Part shown: positions 34,710 through 43,995 of the stretch, in pieces
How the letters are laid out: each line of letters opens with the position of its first letter
Position numbering within the stretch: the stretch's first letter is position 1
Source of the DNA: Aquihabitans sp. G128
GTDB lineage: Bacteria > Actinomycetota > Acidimicrobiia > Acidimicrobiales > Iamiaceae
Length of the DNA stretch: 64,000 bases
NCBI RefSeq assembly: GCF_019048865.1
Contig: NZ_CP077604.1
Span: 2,418,001 to 2,482,000, forward strand
Reading direction: 5' to 3'
Notes under the pieces: generated by a model
Seen by the model: only the letters and a program-made list of their open reading frames with translations
Database searches by the model: none
Told to the model about the DNA's origin: nothing
Made by a program: the position numbers and the translations under genes

Positions 34710-36817
34710 CCGACGGGTTGGGGCTGGGTGGCGTCGGTGGGCTCGAGGACCTCGGGCAGCTCGCCGGGGTACACGATGGTCAGCAGCTTGGTGGCCCGGG
34801 TGAGGGCGACGTAGAGCGCCCGCATGCCCTGGGCCTCCTCGTCGAGGATGCCGGCGGGGTCGACCACGACGGTGGCGTCGAGCTCGAGGCCCTTGACGAT
34901 GCCGACCGGCACCACGGTCACCTGGTGGTTCAGCCCCTGCTCGATGGCGACGCCGTGCTCGATGCCCAACGCGCTGAGCGCCGCGGACGACTCCTCCACC
35001 CGCGACGCCGGGCAGATCACGGCGACGTTGCCGTTGCCGATCTCGCGGATCTCGTCCTGCACCGCCAGGGCCACGGCGCGACCGAGGTCCTCGCCGTCGG
35101 CGACGGGCTCGAGCTTCGGTGGCCGGCCGTCCTGGCGGACCGAGCGGGGCGGGGTGAGGTCGGGGGCGGTGCGGGCCAGCACCCGGGCGGCGAGGTCCAT
35201 GTTCGGGCCCGGGATCCGGTAGCCGACGGTGAGCTCCTCCCGGCGGGCCGGGCGCTTGTCGGGCAGCAGCGAGAGGATCTCGTCCCAGCTGGCGTGGGCC
35301 CAGGCACCGGTGGACTGGGCGATGTCGCCCACCACGGTCATGGAGCCGTTGAGCGACCGGCGGGTGAGCATGCGCAGCTGCATGGGCGACAGGTCCTGGG
35401 CCTCGTCGATGACGATGTGGCCGTAGGTGCGGACCTCGTCGTCCTCCGGGACCTTGCGCCGCTTGGGCCGCGACCCGAGCAGGGCCTTGGCCTCGTCCAG
35501 CAGGGGCACGTCGTCGTGGGTCCAGACGACGTCCTTGACCGATGCGGAGCGCTTGCGGTGCAGCAGCTCGAGCCACGTGGGCGAGAGGGCCCGGCCGCCG
35601 GCGAGGTTGAGCAGCGCCTTGGAGCCGTACAGGTCGTGGAGCAGCTCGGCCGGCGACAGGACCGGCCACATCTCCTCCAGCGCCGCCACCACGAGGGGGT
35701 GCTTGCGGATCTGGCGCCACAGCTCGTCGGGCTCGATGGGGGTCCGCGACGACTCCGACAGGTGGTACGCCACCTCGCGCTCGACGAACCGGCGGCCGGC
35801 GTTGTGCAGCCGGTAGCGGCGACGGGCGTCGCGCACGATGGCCTCCGAGGTGGCCGTCGACAGCGACAGCGTCTGCAGGCCGAACGGCAGCCGCAGGGGC
35901 GATCGCAAGCTGCGCTTGCGGTCGCGGACCGCCTTGGCCAGCAGGGGCCGCATGGCCTCGTGGCCCTTGACCCGGGCGACGGCCGGCTCGTCCCGGCCCT
36001 TGATGTCGACGCCGTCGACCAGGTCGGCCAGCACGGCCAGCTCCACCCCGGCCTCGCCGAGCGAGGGCAGCACCTGCTCGATGTAGGCGAGGAAGAGCCG
36101 GTTGGGCCCGATGACCAGGACGCCCTGGTCCTCCAGCGGGAAGCGGTGCGTGTAGAGCAGGTAGGCGGCGCGGTGCAGGGCCACCACCGTCTTGCCGGTG
36201 CCGGGGCCGCCCTGGACCACCAGGACGCCAGCCAGCGGTGAGCGGATGATCTCGTCCTGCTCGCCCTGGATGGTGGCCACGATGTCGCCGAGCCGGCCCG
36301 AGCGGGCGGTCTCCAGGGCGGCGATGAGCGTGCCCTGGCCCTGCAGCCCGGCGCCCTCGCCCAGGTCGAGCGCATGCTCCCCGAAGAGCTCGTCCTCGAT
36401 CCCCAGGAGCTGGCGGCCGCGGGCGGCGAAGTGCCGACGGCGGGCCAGGCCCATGGTCTGGCGGCCGGTGGCCCGGTAGAACGGCTCGGCCACCGGGGCC
36501 CGCCAGTCGACCACCACGACCTCGGCCGCTTGGTCCGACACCGCCAGGCGACCGATGTAGAAGGTCTCGCCGCCCTCGTCGGGCTCGCGGTCGATCCGGC
36601 CGAAGAGCAGCGACGCGTTGCCCAGGTGGAGCTGGCTCAGCCGGTTCGTGACGGTGTCGTAGATGACCTCGCGCTCGAACCGGGCCTGCTCGGTGCCGCC
36701 TTGGCCGACCTCCACCATGCCCTTGAGCCGGTTCGCCGAGGAGCGCGCTGCTTCGAGGCACTCGTAGGCGTGGTCGATGTACGCCTGCTCGGCTTCCAGA
36801 TCGGGGTGGATCGACAT
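34706..36817 (-). CDS. helD: HelD-type superfamily 1 ATPase (RNA polymerase remodeller)
   Basis: A 703-residue UvrD-like ATPase. The N-terminal coiled coil (1-60) precedes RLAVSDQAAEVVVVDWRAPVAEPFYRAT, a HelD hallmark, then Walker A GGPGTGKT at 203-210, Walker B IVIDEAQDLSP, VGDIAQSTGAW and the C-terminal ALTRATKLL. HelD proteins pull stalled RNA polymerase off DNA and, in mycobacteria and streptomycetes, protect it from rifampicin. The gene is followed with overlap by the amine oxidase and preceded by a small acidic protein gene. A near-perfect palindrome lies 24 bases upstream of the start. Confidence 0.88.
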   Translation of the reverse strand: MSIHPDLEAEQAYIDHAYECLEAARSSANRLKGMVEVGQGGTEQARFEREVIYDTVTNRLSQLHLGNASLLFGRIDREPDEGGETFYIGRLAVSDQAAEVVVVDWRAPVAEPFYRATGRQTMGLARRRHFAARGRQLLGIEDELFGEHALDLGEGAGLQGQGTLIAALETARSGRLGDIVATIQGEQDEIIRSPLAGVLVVQGGPGTGKTVVALHRAAYLLYTHRFPLEDQGVLVIGPNRLFLAYIEQVLPSLGEAGVELAVLADLVDGVDIKGRDEPAVARVKGHEAMRPLLAKAVRDRKRSLRSPLRLPFGLQTLSLSTATSEAIVRDARRRYRLHNAGRRFVEREVAYHLSESSRTPIEPDELWRQIRKHPLVVAALEEMWPVLSPAELLHDLYGSKALLNLAGGRALSPTWLELLHRKRSASVKDVVWTHDDVPLLDEAKALLGSRPKRRKVPEDDEVRTYGHIVIDEAQDLSPMQLRMLTRRSLNGSMTVVGDIAQSTGAWAHASWDEILSLLPDKRPARREELTVGYRIPGPNMDLAARVLARTAPDLTPPRSVRQDGRPPKLEPVADGEDLGRAVALAVQDEIREIGNGNVAVICPASRVEESSAALSALGIEHGVAIEQGLNHQVTVVPVGIVKGLELDATVVVDPAGILDEEAQGMRALYVALTRATKLLTIVYPGELPEVLEPTDATQPQPVG

Positions 36818-36840
36818 GGCAGCGTGGGTGGTCCTCCGGA

Positions 36841-36868
36841 TGGCGAACCCCGATTCGGGGATTCGCCA
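36841..36868. promoter_or_regulatory. 28-base palindrome upstream of helD
   Basis: TGGCGAACCCCGA and TCGGGGATTCGCCA form inverted arms with a single-base bulge. It is unlike the rifamycin-associated element as I recall it (GGGGCTT...). A candidate operator or leader hairpin for helD. Confidence 0.5.
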
Positions 36869-36923
36869 GCCTAGCTCCGCGTCACATCAGCGCCATGTCC
36901 AGGCCACCTCGGCGGGCCGGCGA

Positions 36924-37184
36924 TCAGTCCTCGGCCTCGCCCACCTCGCGGAGGGCGTCGCGGATGGCCATGCGGATGCGACGGGCCTCGGCCGGCAGCA
37001 GGTGGGCGATGAGGCCCTCCCCCGGCTTGCCGATCTCATCGACGGTGAGCACCACGCGGGGCTCGGCGTCGTCGTAGTCGTCCGAGATGGCGATCGCCCA
37101 CGACACCGGCGTGAGGTCGGGGTCCTCGGCCACCACCGGGTCGAGCGAGGGGTCGAAGGGGTGGTCGTCGATCGAGCGGCGCAT
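36924..37184 (-). CDS. Small acidic protein of unknown function
   Basis: An 86-residue protein beginning MRRSIDDHPFDPSLDPVV, with a beta-rich centre (SWAIAISDDYDDAEPRVVLTVDEIG) and a C-terminal helix (PAEARRIRMAIRDALREVGEAED). No family recognised. It lies upstream of helD on the same strand and diverges from hemE across 76 bases. The ATG at 37184 is chosen because the longer frame runs into hemE. Probably real by codon pattern and context. Confidence 0.6.
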   Translation of the reverse strand: MRRSIDDHPFDPSLDPVVAEDPDLTPVSWAIAISDDYDDAEPRVVLTVDEIGKPGEGLIAHLLPAEARRIRMAIRDALREVGEAED

Positions 37185-37260
37185 GGCCGCATCCAACCAC
37201 CTCACCGGCTCACCCGGTCGGGATCGGGGCGACGGGGAGCGCGCCGGTAGCGTCCAGGCC

Positions 37261-38298
37261 ATGGTCAGCGCCGACGCCCCCTTCCTCCGAGCCTGTCGCC
37301 GGGAGCCCCACGACCGGGTGCCGGTGTGGTTCATGCGCCAGGCCGGGCGGGCGCTGCCGGAGTACCGGGCCATCCGGGGGCCGGGCTCGATCATCACCGC
37401 CATCCGCAACCCCGACCTCGCCACCGAGATCACCCTCCAGCCCATCCGCCGCTACGGCACCGACGCCGCCGTCCTCTACTCCGACATCGTCACGCCCGTC
37501 GAGGCCATCGGCTTCGGGGTCGACATCGCCCCCGGCGTGGGACCGGTCGTGGAGCGCCCCTTCGAGTCGGCCGCCGACCTCGACCGCATCCGCCCCCTGG
37601 ACCCGGAGGCCGACACCCCCTTCGTGCTGGAGACGGTGCGCAACCTGGTGCGGGAGCTCGGGGACGTGCCGTTGATCGGCTTCGCCGGTGCCCCCTTCAC
37701 GGTGGCGTCGTACCTGGTCGAGGGCCGGCCCAGCCGGACCTACGAGAAGACCAAGCGCCTCATGTACGGCGACCCGGACCTGTGGTTCGCCCTGCTCGAC
37801 CGGCTGGCCGACCTCGCCCTCGCCTCGCTGCACAGCCAGGTGGGCGCCGGGGCCTCGGCCGTGCAGCTCTTCGACTCCTGGGCGGGCGCCCTGTCCCCCA
37901 GCGACTACCGGCGCTACGTCATGCCGGCGTCGAAGAAGGTGCTCGACGGCATCGGCACCACCGGCGTGCCCCGCGTGCACTTCGGCGTGTCCACCGGTGA
38001 GCTGCTGCCGCTCATGCACGAGGCCGGTGCCGACGTGGTCGGCGTCGACTGGCGGGTCGACCTCGACGACGCCCGGGCCCGCCTCGGCGACGACGTCGCC
38101 CTGCAGGGCAACCTCGACCCGGTGGCGGTGCTGGCCGGCACCGAGGTCGCCCTCGACCGGGCTCGCGACGTGCTGCGCCGGGCCGACGGCCACCGCGGCC
38201 ACATCTTCAACCTGGGCCACGGCGTGCTGCCCGACAGCGACCCGGACGTCCTGACGCGCATCGTCGAGCTGGTCCACGAGGAGGGCAGGGTCCGATGA
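37261..38298 (+). CDS. hemE: Uroporphyrinogen decarboxylase
   Basis: A 345-residue enzyme converting uroporphyrinogen III to coproporphyrinogen III. The substrate-binding FMRQAGR (Arg26, Arg30) and LYSDIVTP with catalytic Asp75 are intact, as are FAGAPFT and the C-terminal FNLGHGVLP with its conserved His. Length is normal. The ATG at 37261 opens an operon in which the next two genes follow with four-base overlaps, giving the last steps of heme synthesis. Confidence 0.96.
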   Translation: MVSADAPFLRACRREPHDRVPVWFMRQAGRALPEYRAIRGPGSIITAIRNPDLATEITLQPIRRYGTDAAVLYSDIVTPVEAIGFGVDIAPGVGPVVERPFESAADLDRIRPLDPEADTPFVLETVRNLVRELGDVPLIGFAGAPFTVASYLVEGRPSRTYEKTKRLMYGDPDLWFALLDRLADLALASLHSQVGAGASAVQLFDSWAGALSPSDYRRYVMPASKKVLDGIGTTGVPRVHFGVSTGELLPLMHEAGADVVGVDWRVDLDDARARLGDDVALQGNLDPVAVLAGTEVALDRARDVLRRADGHRGHIFNLGHGVLPDSDPDVLTRIVELVHEEGRVR

Positions 38299-39227
38299 GC
38301 GACACCCCCATCGGCGTGGTGGTCATGGCCTACGGCACGCCGGCCTCGCCGGAGGACGTCGAGCCGTACTACACCCACATCCGCCGCGGCCGGCCGCCCA
38401 CGCCGGAGCAGCTCGCCAACCTCCAGATGCGCTACGACGCCCTGGGCGGCACGTCCACCCTGGCGGCACGCACCCGGGACCAGATCCAGCGGCTCACCGA
38501 TGCCCTGGAGGCGAAGGCTCCGGGCCGGTTCGTGGTCACCATCGGCCAGAAGCACGCCGCCCCGTTCATCGAGGACGGCGTCGCCACCCTGGCCGACGCC
38601 GGGGCGTCGCACGTGGTGGGCCTGGTGCTGGCGCCGCACTACTCCGGCTTCAGCGTGGGGCAGTACCACGAGCGCGCCGCCGAGGCGGCCACCGAGCGGG
38701 GCATCGGCTTCACCGGCATCGAGCGCTGGCACGACGAGCCCGCCTACCGGGCCTTCCTCGGCACCGCCGTGCGCGATGCGCTCGGCACCCTGCCCGAGAA
38801 GACCAAGGTCGTCTTCACCGCCCACAGCCTCCCGGAGCGGGTGCTGGCCGGCGACCCCTACCCGGACGAGCTCTGGGCGTCGGCCGAGGCGGTGGCCATC
38901 GCCGGCGGCCTCAACCGGTGGGCAGGCTGGTCCATGGCCTGGCAGAGCGCAGGCGCCACCCCCGAGCCGTGGCGGGGCCCCGACATCCTCGAGGTCATCC
39001 GCGACCTCGCCGCCACCGGGCGGGCCGACGGCATCCTCGTGTGCCCGCAGGGCTTCGTGGCCGACCACCTCGAGGTGGCCTACGACCTCGACATCGAGGC
39101 CCAGAAGGTGGCCGACGAGGCGGGCATCGCCTTCGCCCGCACGCGGGTGCTGAACGACGACGCGACGGTCCTCGCCGCCCTGGCCGACAAGGTCGTCGCC
39201 ACCGCCGCTGCCGCCACCGGCTCGTGA
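38295..39227 (+). CDS. hemH: Ferrochelatase (coproporphyrin type expected)
   Basis: A 310-residue ferrochelatase inserting Fe(II) into the porphyrin ring. The catalytic His177 lies in FTAHSLPERV, with GPDILEVI and CPQGFVADHLEVAYDLDIEA in the usual places. In actinomycetes this enzyme normally acts on coproporphyrin III (CpfC) and precedes decarboxylation by HemQ; that is inference from taxonomy. It overlaps hemE by ATGA and hemG by GTGA. Cytosolic. Confidence 0.94.
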   Translation: MSDTPIGVVVMAYGTPASPEDVEPYYTHIRRGRPPTPEQLANLQMRYDALGGTSTLAARTRDQIQRLTDALEAKAPGRFVVTIGQKHAAPFIEDGVATLADAGASHVVGLVLAPHYSGFSVGQYHERAAEAATERGIGFTGIERWHDEPAYRAFLGTAVRDALGTLPEKTKVVFTAHSLPERVLAGDPYPDELWASAEAVAIAGGLNRWAGWSMAWQSAGATPEPWRGPDILEVIRDLAATGRADGILVCPQGFVADHLEVAYDLDIEAQKVADEAGIAFARTRVLNDDATVLAALADKVVATAAAATGS

Positions 39228-40667
39228 CCCGGCCCGACCACGTGGTCGTCGTCGGTGGCGGCATCGCCGGGCTGACCGCGGCCTTCCGCCTCTCGCAGTC
39301 CGGCGCCGACGTCACCGTCGTCGAACCGGGCCCGCTCGGCGGCAAGCTCCAGACCTCGGTGTTCGCCGGCCGCCCGGTGGACGAGTCGGCCGACGCCTTT
39401 CTCCTGCGGGTGCCGTGGGCGCTCGCCCTGTGCCACGACCTCGAGCTCGACGGCGAGCTGATCTCGCCCGCCGCCCGGTCGGCCCAGGTCTTCGTCGACG
39501 GGCAGCGCCGGGCCCTGCCCGAGGGCCACGTGCTCGGCGTGCCCACCGACCTCGACGCCCTGGCCCGCACCGGCCTCGTCTCGGCCGCCGGCCTCGCCCG
39601 CGCCGCCGAGGACCTGGAGCGGCCCGCCCTGCCGAGCGACCCCGGCGCCGACGGCCCGGACGTCGCCATCGGCCCCTACCTCCGCGGCCGCCTCGGCGAC
39701 GAGGTGGTCGACCACCTGATCGACCCGCTGGTCGGCGGGATCAACGCCGGCGACACCGCCACGCTCAGCCTCGCCGCGGTGGTGCCGCAGCTCGACGCCG
39801 CCGCCCGCTCCGGCGACCCCAGCCTCCTGCGCTCGTGCCTCGCCCAGCGCGAGCGGGCCCTGGCGGCGGCCGCCGCCCAGCCCGGCAACCCGCCGATCTT
39901 CGCCACGCCGATCGGGGGGATGGCCCGCCTGGTCGACGCCCTCCTGGCGTTCATGCCCGGCGTCGAGGTCCGCCAGGGCCGACGGGCCACCGCCGTCGAG
40001 CTCCCCGGCGGGCCCGGCCCGGCTGCACGGGTGGTCCTCGACGACGGCACCGTGCTCGGCACCGACGCGGTGGTGGTCGCCTGCCCCGCCCACGCCGCCG
40101 CCCCCCTCCTCGCCGCCGCGGCGCCGGAGGCGAGCGCGGCCCTCGCCGCCATCGAGCACTCGTCGATCTCCATGGTCACCCTCGCCTTCGCGCACGGCGC
40201 GGTGGCGCCCGAGCCCGGCGTGAGCGGCTGTCTGGTGCCTCGGGACCAGGGCGCGCTGGTCACCGCCATCTCCAACGCCACCACCAAGTGGGCCCAGCTC
40301 CAGGACCCCGAGCGCGACGACGTCCTGCTGCGGGTCTCCGCCGGCCGCTTCGGCGACGACCGCCACCTCGACCTCGACGACGACGCCCTCACCGAACGGG
40401 TCCTCGTCGACCTCGACCGCATCCTCGGCGTGCGCGAGGCCCCCACCGAGGTGCGCGTCGGGCGCTGGCCCCGCTCGTTCCCCCCAGTACGCGCCCGGCC
40501 ACCTCGACCGCATCGCCGCCGTCGAGGCCGACCTCGCCGGCGGCCCGATCGCCCTGGCCGGTGCCGCCCTGCGCGGCGTGGGCGTCCCCGCCTGCATCCG
40601 CACCGGCGAAGAGGCCGCCGCCGCCCTCGGCGCCACCTGGCCCAGCCGCCGCTCCCTCACGCCCTGA
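39224..40667 (+). CDS. hemG: Coproporphyrinogen/protoporphyrinogen oxidase (one-base frameshift)
   Basis: About 480 residues once repaired. An FAD flavoprotein oxidising coproporphyrinogen III (CgoX/HemY type; hemG in common actinobacterial annotation). The FAD motif VVVVGGGIAGLTAAFRLSQSG is near the N-terminus, GGKLQTSVFAGRPVDESADAFLLR follows, and LIDPLVGGINAGD is characteristic. The frame breaks at a run of six C at 40480-40485; removing one base gives FPQYAPGHLDRIAAVEADLAGGPIALAGAALRGVGVPACIRTGEEAA, the family's standard C-terminus. The GTG start overlaps the hemH stop. Confidence 0.92.
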
Positions 40668-40734
40668 CCCAGCCCGCCGCGCCCGGGTCCCCGACTGCGG
40701 AGCGGCGAAGCGGGTGGGCCAGACTCTCGGGCTG

Positions 40735-42321
40735 ATGACCGGGACCTCCACCACCGACGCGGCCGACGAGGTCGCCGGCCAGGCTACGCCCACCGCGGCG
40801 CGCTCCGGCCCGGTCGCCGCCGTGCTGGCCTTCGTGCGCCGGCCCCTGGTGCGAGGCCTCGCCGTGGGCATCCTGCTGGCCGGGTCGCTGCCGCCCTGGG
40901 GGTTCTGGCCGCTCGCCTTCGTGGCCCTCGCCCTGCTCGACCGGCTGCTGGCCGACGCCCCGTGGCGGTCCCGCCTCGCCCGGGGCACCGTGGTGGGCCT
41001 CGCCCTGTTCGCCCCCACCATCGTCTGGATCACCCAGCTGACCGCGCCGGGCTACGTGGTGGCGGTGGCGGTCTTCTCCGCCATCACCGGCCTGTTCTGC
41101 TCGCTGGTCCCGCCCGGCGCCGGTCGGCGCCCGGGGCTGATCGGCGCCTGGGCGCTGTGCGAGTCGCTGCGCATGGCGTGGCCGTTCGGCGGCGCCCCGC
41201 TCTCGCTGCTCGCCGTCGGCCAGGTGGCGGGCCCCCTCGCGGGCATCGCCCGGATCGGCGGGGTCCTGGGCATCGCCATCGCCACCGTCGCCATCGGCGT
41301 CGCCGTCTCGGCGGCCGCGTCGCGCCAGCTGCTGCCGTCGGTCGGCGCGGTCGTCGGCGCCGCCGCCCTCCTCGTGGTGGCGGTCCTCGCGCCGCACGGC
41401 CACGAGACGGGCAAGCAGCTCGACATCGCCTTCGTGCAGGGCGGCGGCGCCCAGGGCACCCGGGCCATCAACTCCGACTCCCACGTGGTGTTCGAGCGCC
41501 ACCTCCACGCCAGCGCCAAGGTGCCGGCGGGCATGGACCTGGTGCTGTGGCCGGAGAACGTGGTCGACACCGAGTTCGACGTGCAGGACTCCGAGGAGGG
41601 CCGGGAGCTGCAGACGCTGGCCCGCCGCCTCCAGGCCCCGCTGCTGGTGGGGACCGTCGAGGGCGTGAGCGACACCCGCTTCCGAAACTCCCAGCAGGTG
41701 CTCGACTCGAACGGGATCTGGGGCGACCGCTACGTGAAGGTGCAGCGCGTGCCCTTCGGCGAGTGGGTGCCGTTCCGGTCGTTCATCGAGCACTTCGCGC
41801 CCAACACCCTCGCCCGACGCGACGCCACGATCTCGCACCAGTCGGGCCTGCTCCACACCCAGGCCGGGCCCGTGGCCACGGTGATCTCGTGGGAGGTCTT
41901 CTTCGGCCACCGCGCCCGCTCGGCGGTGGCCGCCGGCGGCCAGCTGCTCTACAACCCCACCAACGGCTCCACCTACACCGGCACGTTCGTGCAGACCCAG
42001 CAGGTGGCGTCGTCGCGGCTCCGGGCCATCGAGACCGGGCGGTGGGAGGTGCAGGTGGCCCCCACCGGCTTCAGCGCCTTCGTCAGCCCCGAGGGCAGGG
42101 TCCACCAGCGCACGGGCACCTCCGAGCAGGCCGTGCGGGTCCGCCGCGGCGTGCCGCTGCGCACCGGCACCACCTGGTACGTCCGCTGGGGCGACCTGCC
42201 CGCCCGCATCCTCGCCGCCGTGCTGCTCGCCACCGGCTGGGCCCTCGACCGCCTCCGCCGCCGGCCCGCCCGGTCGACCCACGCCGAGCCCGCCACCGCC
42301 ACGGTCCCCGAGCCCGCCTGA
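40735..42321 (+). CDS. lnt: Apolipoprotein N-acyltransferase with Ser at the nucleophile position
   Basis: A 528-residue Lnt, which N-acylates the Cys of mature lipoproteins at the outer face of the membrane. Six to seven membrane segments (about 38-215) are followed by a nitrilase-fold domain. Catalytic Glu is in LVLWPENVVD and Lys in RYVKVQRVPFGEWVPF. The segment that should read CYE or CFE with the nucleophile Cys reads ISWEVFF, with Ser385 (codon TCG at 41887-41889). The neighbouring essential Glu is retained. Either this clade uses Ser or the protein is inactive; intact length and motifs argue for function. It stands 67 bases after the heme operon. Confidence 0.85.
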   Translation: MTGTSTTDAADEVAGQATPTAARSGPVAAVLAFVRRPLVRGLAVGILLAGSLPPWGFWPLAFVALALLDRLLADAPWRSRLARGTVVGLALFAPTIVWITQLTAPGYVVAVAVFSAITGLFCSLVPPGAGRRPGLIGAWALCESLRMAWPFGGAPLSLLAVGQVAGPLAGIARIGGVLGIAIATVAIGVAVSAAASRQLLPSVGAVVGAAALLVVAVLAPHGHETGKQLDIAFVQGGGAQGTRAINSDSHVVFERHLHASAKVPAGMDLVLWPENVVDTEFDVQDSEEGRELQTLARRLQAPLLVGTVEGVSDTRFRNSQQVLDSNGIWGDRYVKVQRVPFGEWVPFRSFIEHFAPNTLARRDATISHQSGLLHTQAGPVATVISWEVFFGHRARSAVAAGGQLLYNPTNGSTYTGTFVQTQQVASSRLRAIETGRWEVQVAPTGFSAFVSPEGRVHQRTGTSEQAVRVRRGVPLRTGTTWYVRWGDLPARILAAVLLATGWALDRLRRRPARSTHAEPATATVPEPA

Positions 42322-42774
42322 TCACGCCGACGGCGCGTCGACCTCCACCAGGAGGGTGACGGGGCCGTCGTTGACCAGCTCGACGGCCATGTCGGCCCGG
42401 AAGCGCCCGGTGGCCACCGTGGCACCGAGCGCCCGCAGCTCGGCCACCACCGCCTCGATGAGCGGCTCCGCCTGCTCGGGCGGCGCGGCAGCCACCCACG
42501 ACGGCCGACGGCCCTTGCGGGTGTCGCCGTAGAGCGTGAACTGGGACACCACCAGGACCTCCCCGCCCACCGCGGCCACCGGCCGGTCCATCCGGCCGTC
42601 GGCGCCCTCGAACACCCGGAGGTGCCAGAGCTTGGCGGCCAGCGCCCGGGCCTCGACCGGCCCGTCGGTGGGCGTCACGCCCACCAGGGCGCACAGGCCG
42701 GCGCCGATGGCGCCCACCAGCTCGCCGTCGACGGTGACCGAGGCCCGGGTGACCCGTTGGATGAGCGCACGCAC
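42322..42774 (-). CDS. dtd: D-aminoacyl-tRNA deacylase
   Basis: A 150-residue homodimeric proofreading enzyme that hydrolyses D-aminoacyl-tRNA. SQFTLYGDTRKGRRPSW (Ser77, Thr80) and NDGPVT with the Gly-cisPro motif at 137-138 define the active site, and the N-terminus VRALIQRVTRASVTVDG is standard. The start is GTG. The stop abuts the end of lnt on the other strand with no gap. A four-base spacing of D-amino-acid motifs and normal length indicate an active enzyme. Confidence 0.95.
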   Translation of the reverse strand: MRALIQRVTRASVTVDGELVGAIGAGLCALVGVTPTDGPVEARALAAKLWHLRVFEGADGRMDRPVAAVGGEVLVVSQFTLYGDTRKGRRPSWVAAAPPEQAEPLIEAVVAELRALGATVATGRFRADMAVELVNDGPVTLLVEVDAPSA

Positions 42775-42837
42775 CGCTGCATCCTGCCGCACGCCCTCGT
42801 CCGGAAGCCGCCCCGCACCCGTCCCTCTCGGGAAAGG

Positions 42838-42874
42838 TTGACGCCGCCCACCCGAAAGCGTTAGGCAGTCCGAA
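42838..42874 (+). promoter_or_regulatory. efeO promoter with overlapping DtxR-like box
   Basis: TTGACG at 42838-42843 is a good -35 element; 17 bases later the box TTAGGCAGTCCGAA (42861-42874) covers the -10 position. It matches the perfect palindrome at 31841 at 11 of 14 positions and shares AGGC and CCGAA with the efeU box. GGAGGA follows at the efeO ribosome binding site. Confidence 0.5.
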
Positions 42875-42898
42875 TACTGACCGGTCCCGGAGGACTCC

Positions 42899-43867
42899 AT
42901 GCCCAGCACCACCACCCGCCGCCTCGCCGCGGTGGCCATCGCCGCCGGCCTGCTCATGGCGGGTTGCGCCAAGGACGACGGCTCCGCCACCCGCACCGAC
43001 TGCAGCAGCGGCTCCTCGGCCGCCGGCGGCTCGTCGGCCGCAGGTGGCTCGTCGGCAGCGGGCGGCGCCAGCGCCGACTGCGGCACGGGCATCTCCAAGG
43101 ACGACGTCGCCGGCAGCACCGATGACCCGCTGGTCCAGAAGGCCGTCGACGGCTACCAGACCTACGTCGAGGAGCAGGTCAACGGCCTCGTCACCGACAC
43201 CAAGGTCTTCACCGACGCCGTCCGCGCCGGCGACGTCGAGGCCGCCAAGGCCGCCTACCCGACCTCCCGCCAGCGCTGGGAGCGCATCGAGCCCATCGCC
43301 GCCCTGATCGGCGACACCGACGGCGCGGTCGACTCCCGGGCCGAGGACGGCGTCAAGGACACCGAGAGCCCCGAGGTCACCGGCTGGCACCAGCTCGAGT
43401 ACGACCTCTGGGTCAAGGGCGACATCGCCGACTCCAAGGACCTGGCCGACGGCCTCGACGACGAGCTCCAGAAGCTGCAGGCCGGCCTGCCGGACCTGAA
43501 GATCACGCCGCTGGCCGTGGCCAAGGGCGCCTCGGAGCTCATCGAAGAGGTGTCCGAGGGCAAGATCACCGGCGAAGAGGACCGGTACTCCCACACCGAC
43601 CTCTGGGACCTCAACGCCAACGTCGAGGGCGCCAAGGAGGCCACCACCCTCCTGCAGCCGGCCATCAAGAAGGCCGACCCGGACCTGGCGAAGAAGCTCG
43701 ACACCGCGTTCGTCGAGGCCGACGAGGCCCTCGCCCCCTACAAGGACGGCAACGGCTGGAAGTCCTACGAGGACGTCAGCGACAGCGACCGCGATGCGCT
43801 GAAGGCCAAGTTCTCGGCCCTCGCCGAGATGCTGGGCGACGTGCCCGGCGCCCTGAAGCTCAGCTGA
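42899..43867 (+). CDS. efeO: EfeO-type iron-uptake lipoprotein (M75 domain)
   Basis: A 322-residue lipoprotein. The signal peptide ends LLMAGC with lipid-acceptor Cys at residue 22, followed by a linker with three SSAAGG repeats. The rest is the helical EfeO/imelysin M75 domain, with GWHQLEYDLW containing the HxxE metal motif. Unlike E. coli EfeO there is no N-terminal cupredoxin domain; a separate cupredoxin lipoprotein lies beside efeU at 29.1 kb. efeB follows, after a strong hairpin. A promoter with an overlapping DtxR-like box lies upstream. It should bind ferric or ferrous iron outside the membrane for delivery to EfeU. Confidence 0.92.
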   Translation: MPSTTTRRLAAVAIAAGLLMAGCAKDDGSATRTDCSSGSSAAGGSSAAGGSSAAGGASADCGTGISKDDVAGSTDDPLVQKAVDGYQTYVEEQVNGLVTDTKVFTDAVRAGDVEAAKAAYPTSRQRWERIEPIAALIGDTDGAVDSRAEDGVKDTESPEVTGWHQLEYDLWVKGDIADSKDLADGLDDELQKLQAGLPDLKITPLAVAKGASELIEEVSEGKITGEEDRYSHTDLWDLNANVEGAKEATTLLQPAIKKADPDLAKKLDTAFVEADEALAPYKDGNGWKSYEDVSDSDRDALKAKFSALAEMLGDVPGALKLS

Positions 43868-43919
43868 GCGCCGCCGGGCCCACACCGGTCCCGGCACCCG
43901 CAACCGAAGCGACACCCGC

Positions 43920-43952
43920 GTGAGGGGCACCTGCTTGGCAGGTGCCCCTCAC
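43920..43952. terminator. Strong hairpin between efeO and efeB
   Basis: A perfect 15-base stem (GTGAGGGGCACCTGC and its complement) closes on TTG. There is no T-tract, so it may be an attenuator or mRNA-end stabiliser that lowers efeB relative to efeO rather than a full terminator. Confidence 0.6.
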
Positions 43953-43995
43953 ACGCGATGTAGACGACCCTTCACCGACTGCGTACGCTCGGGGC

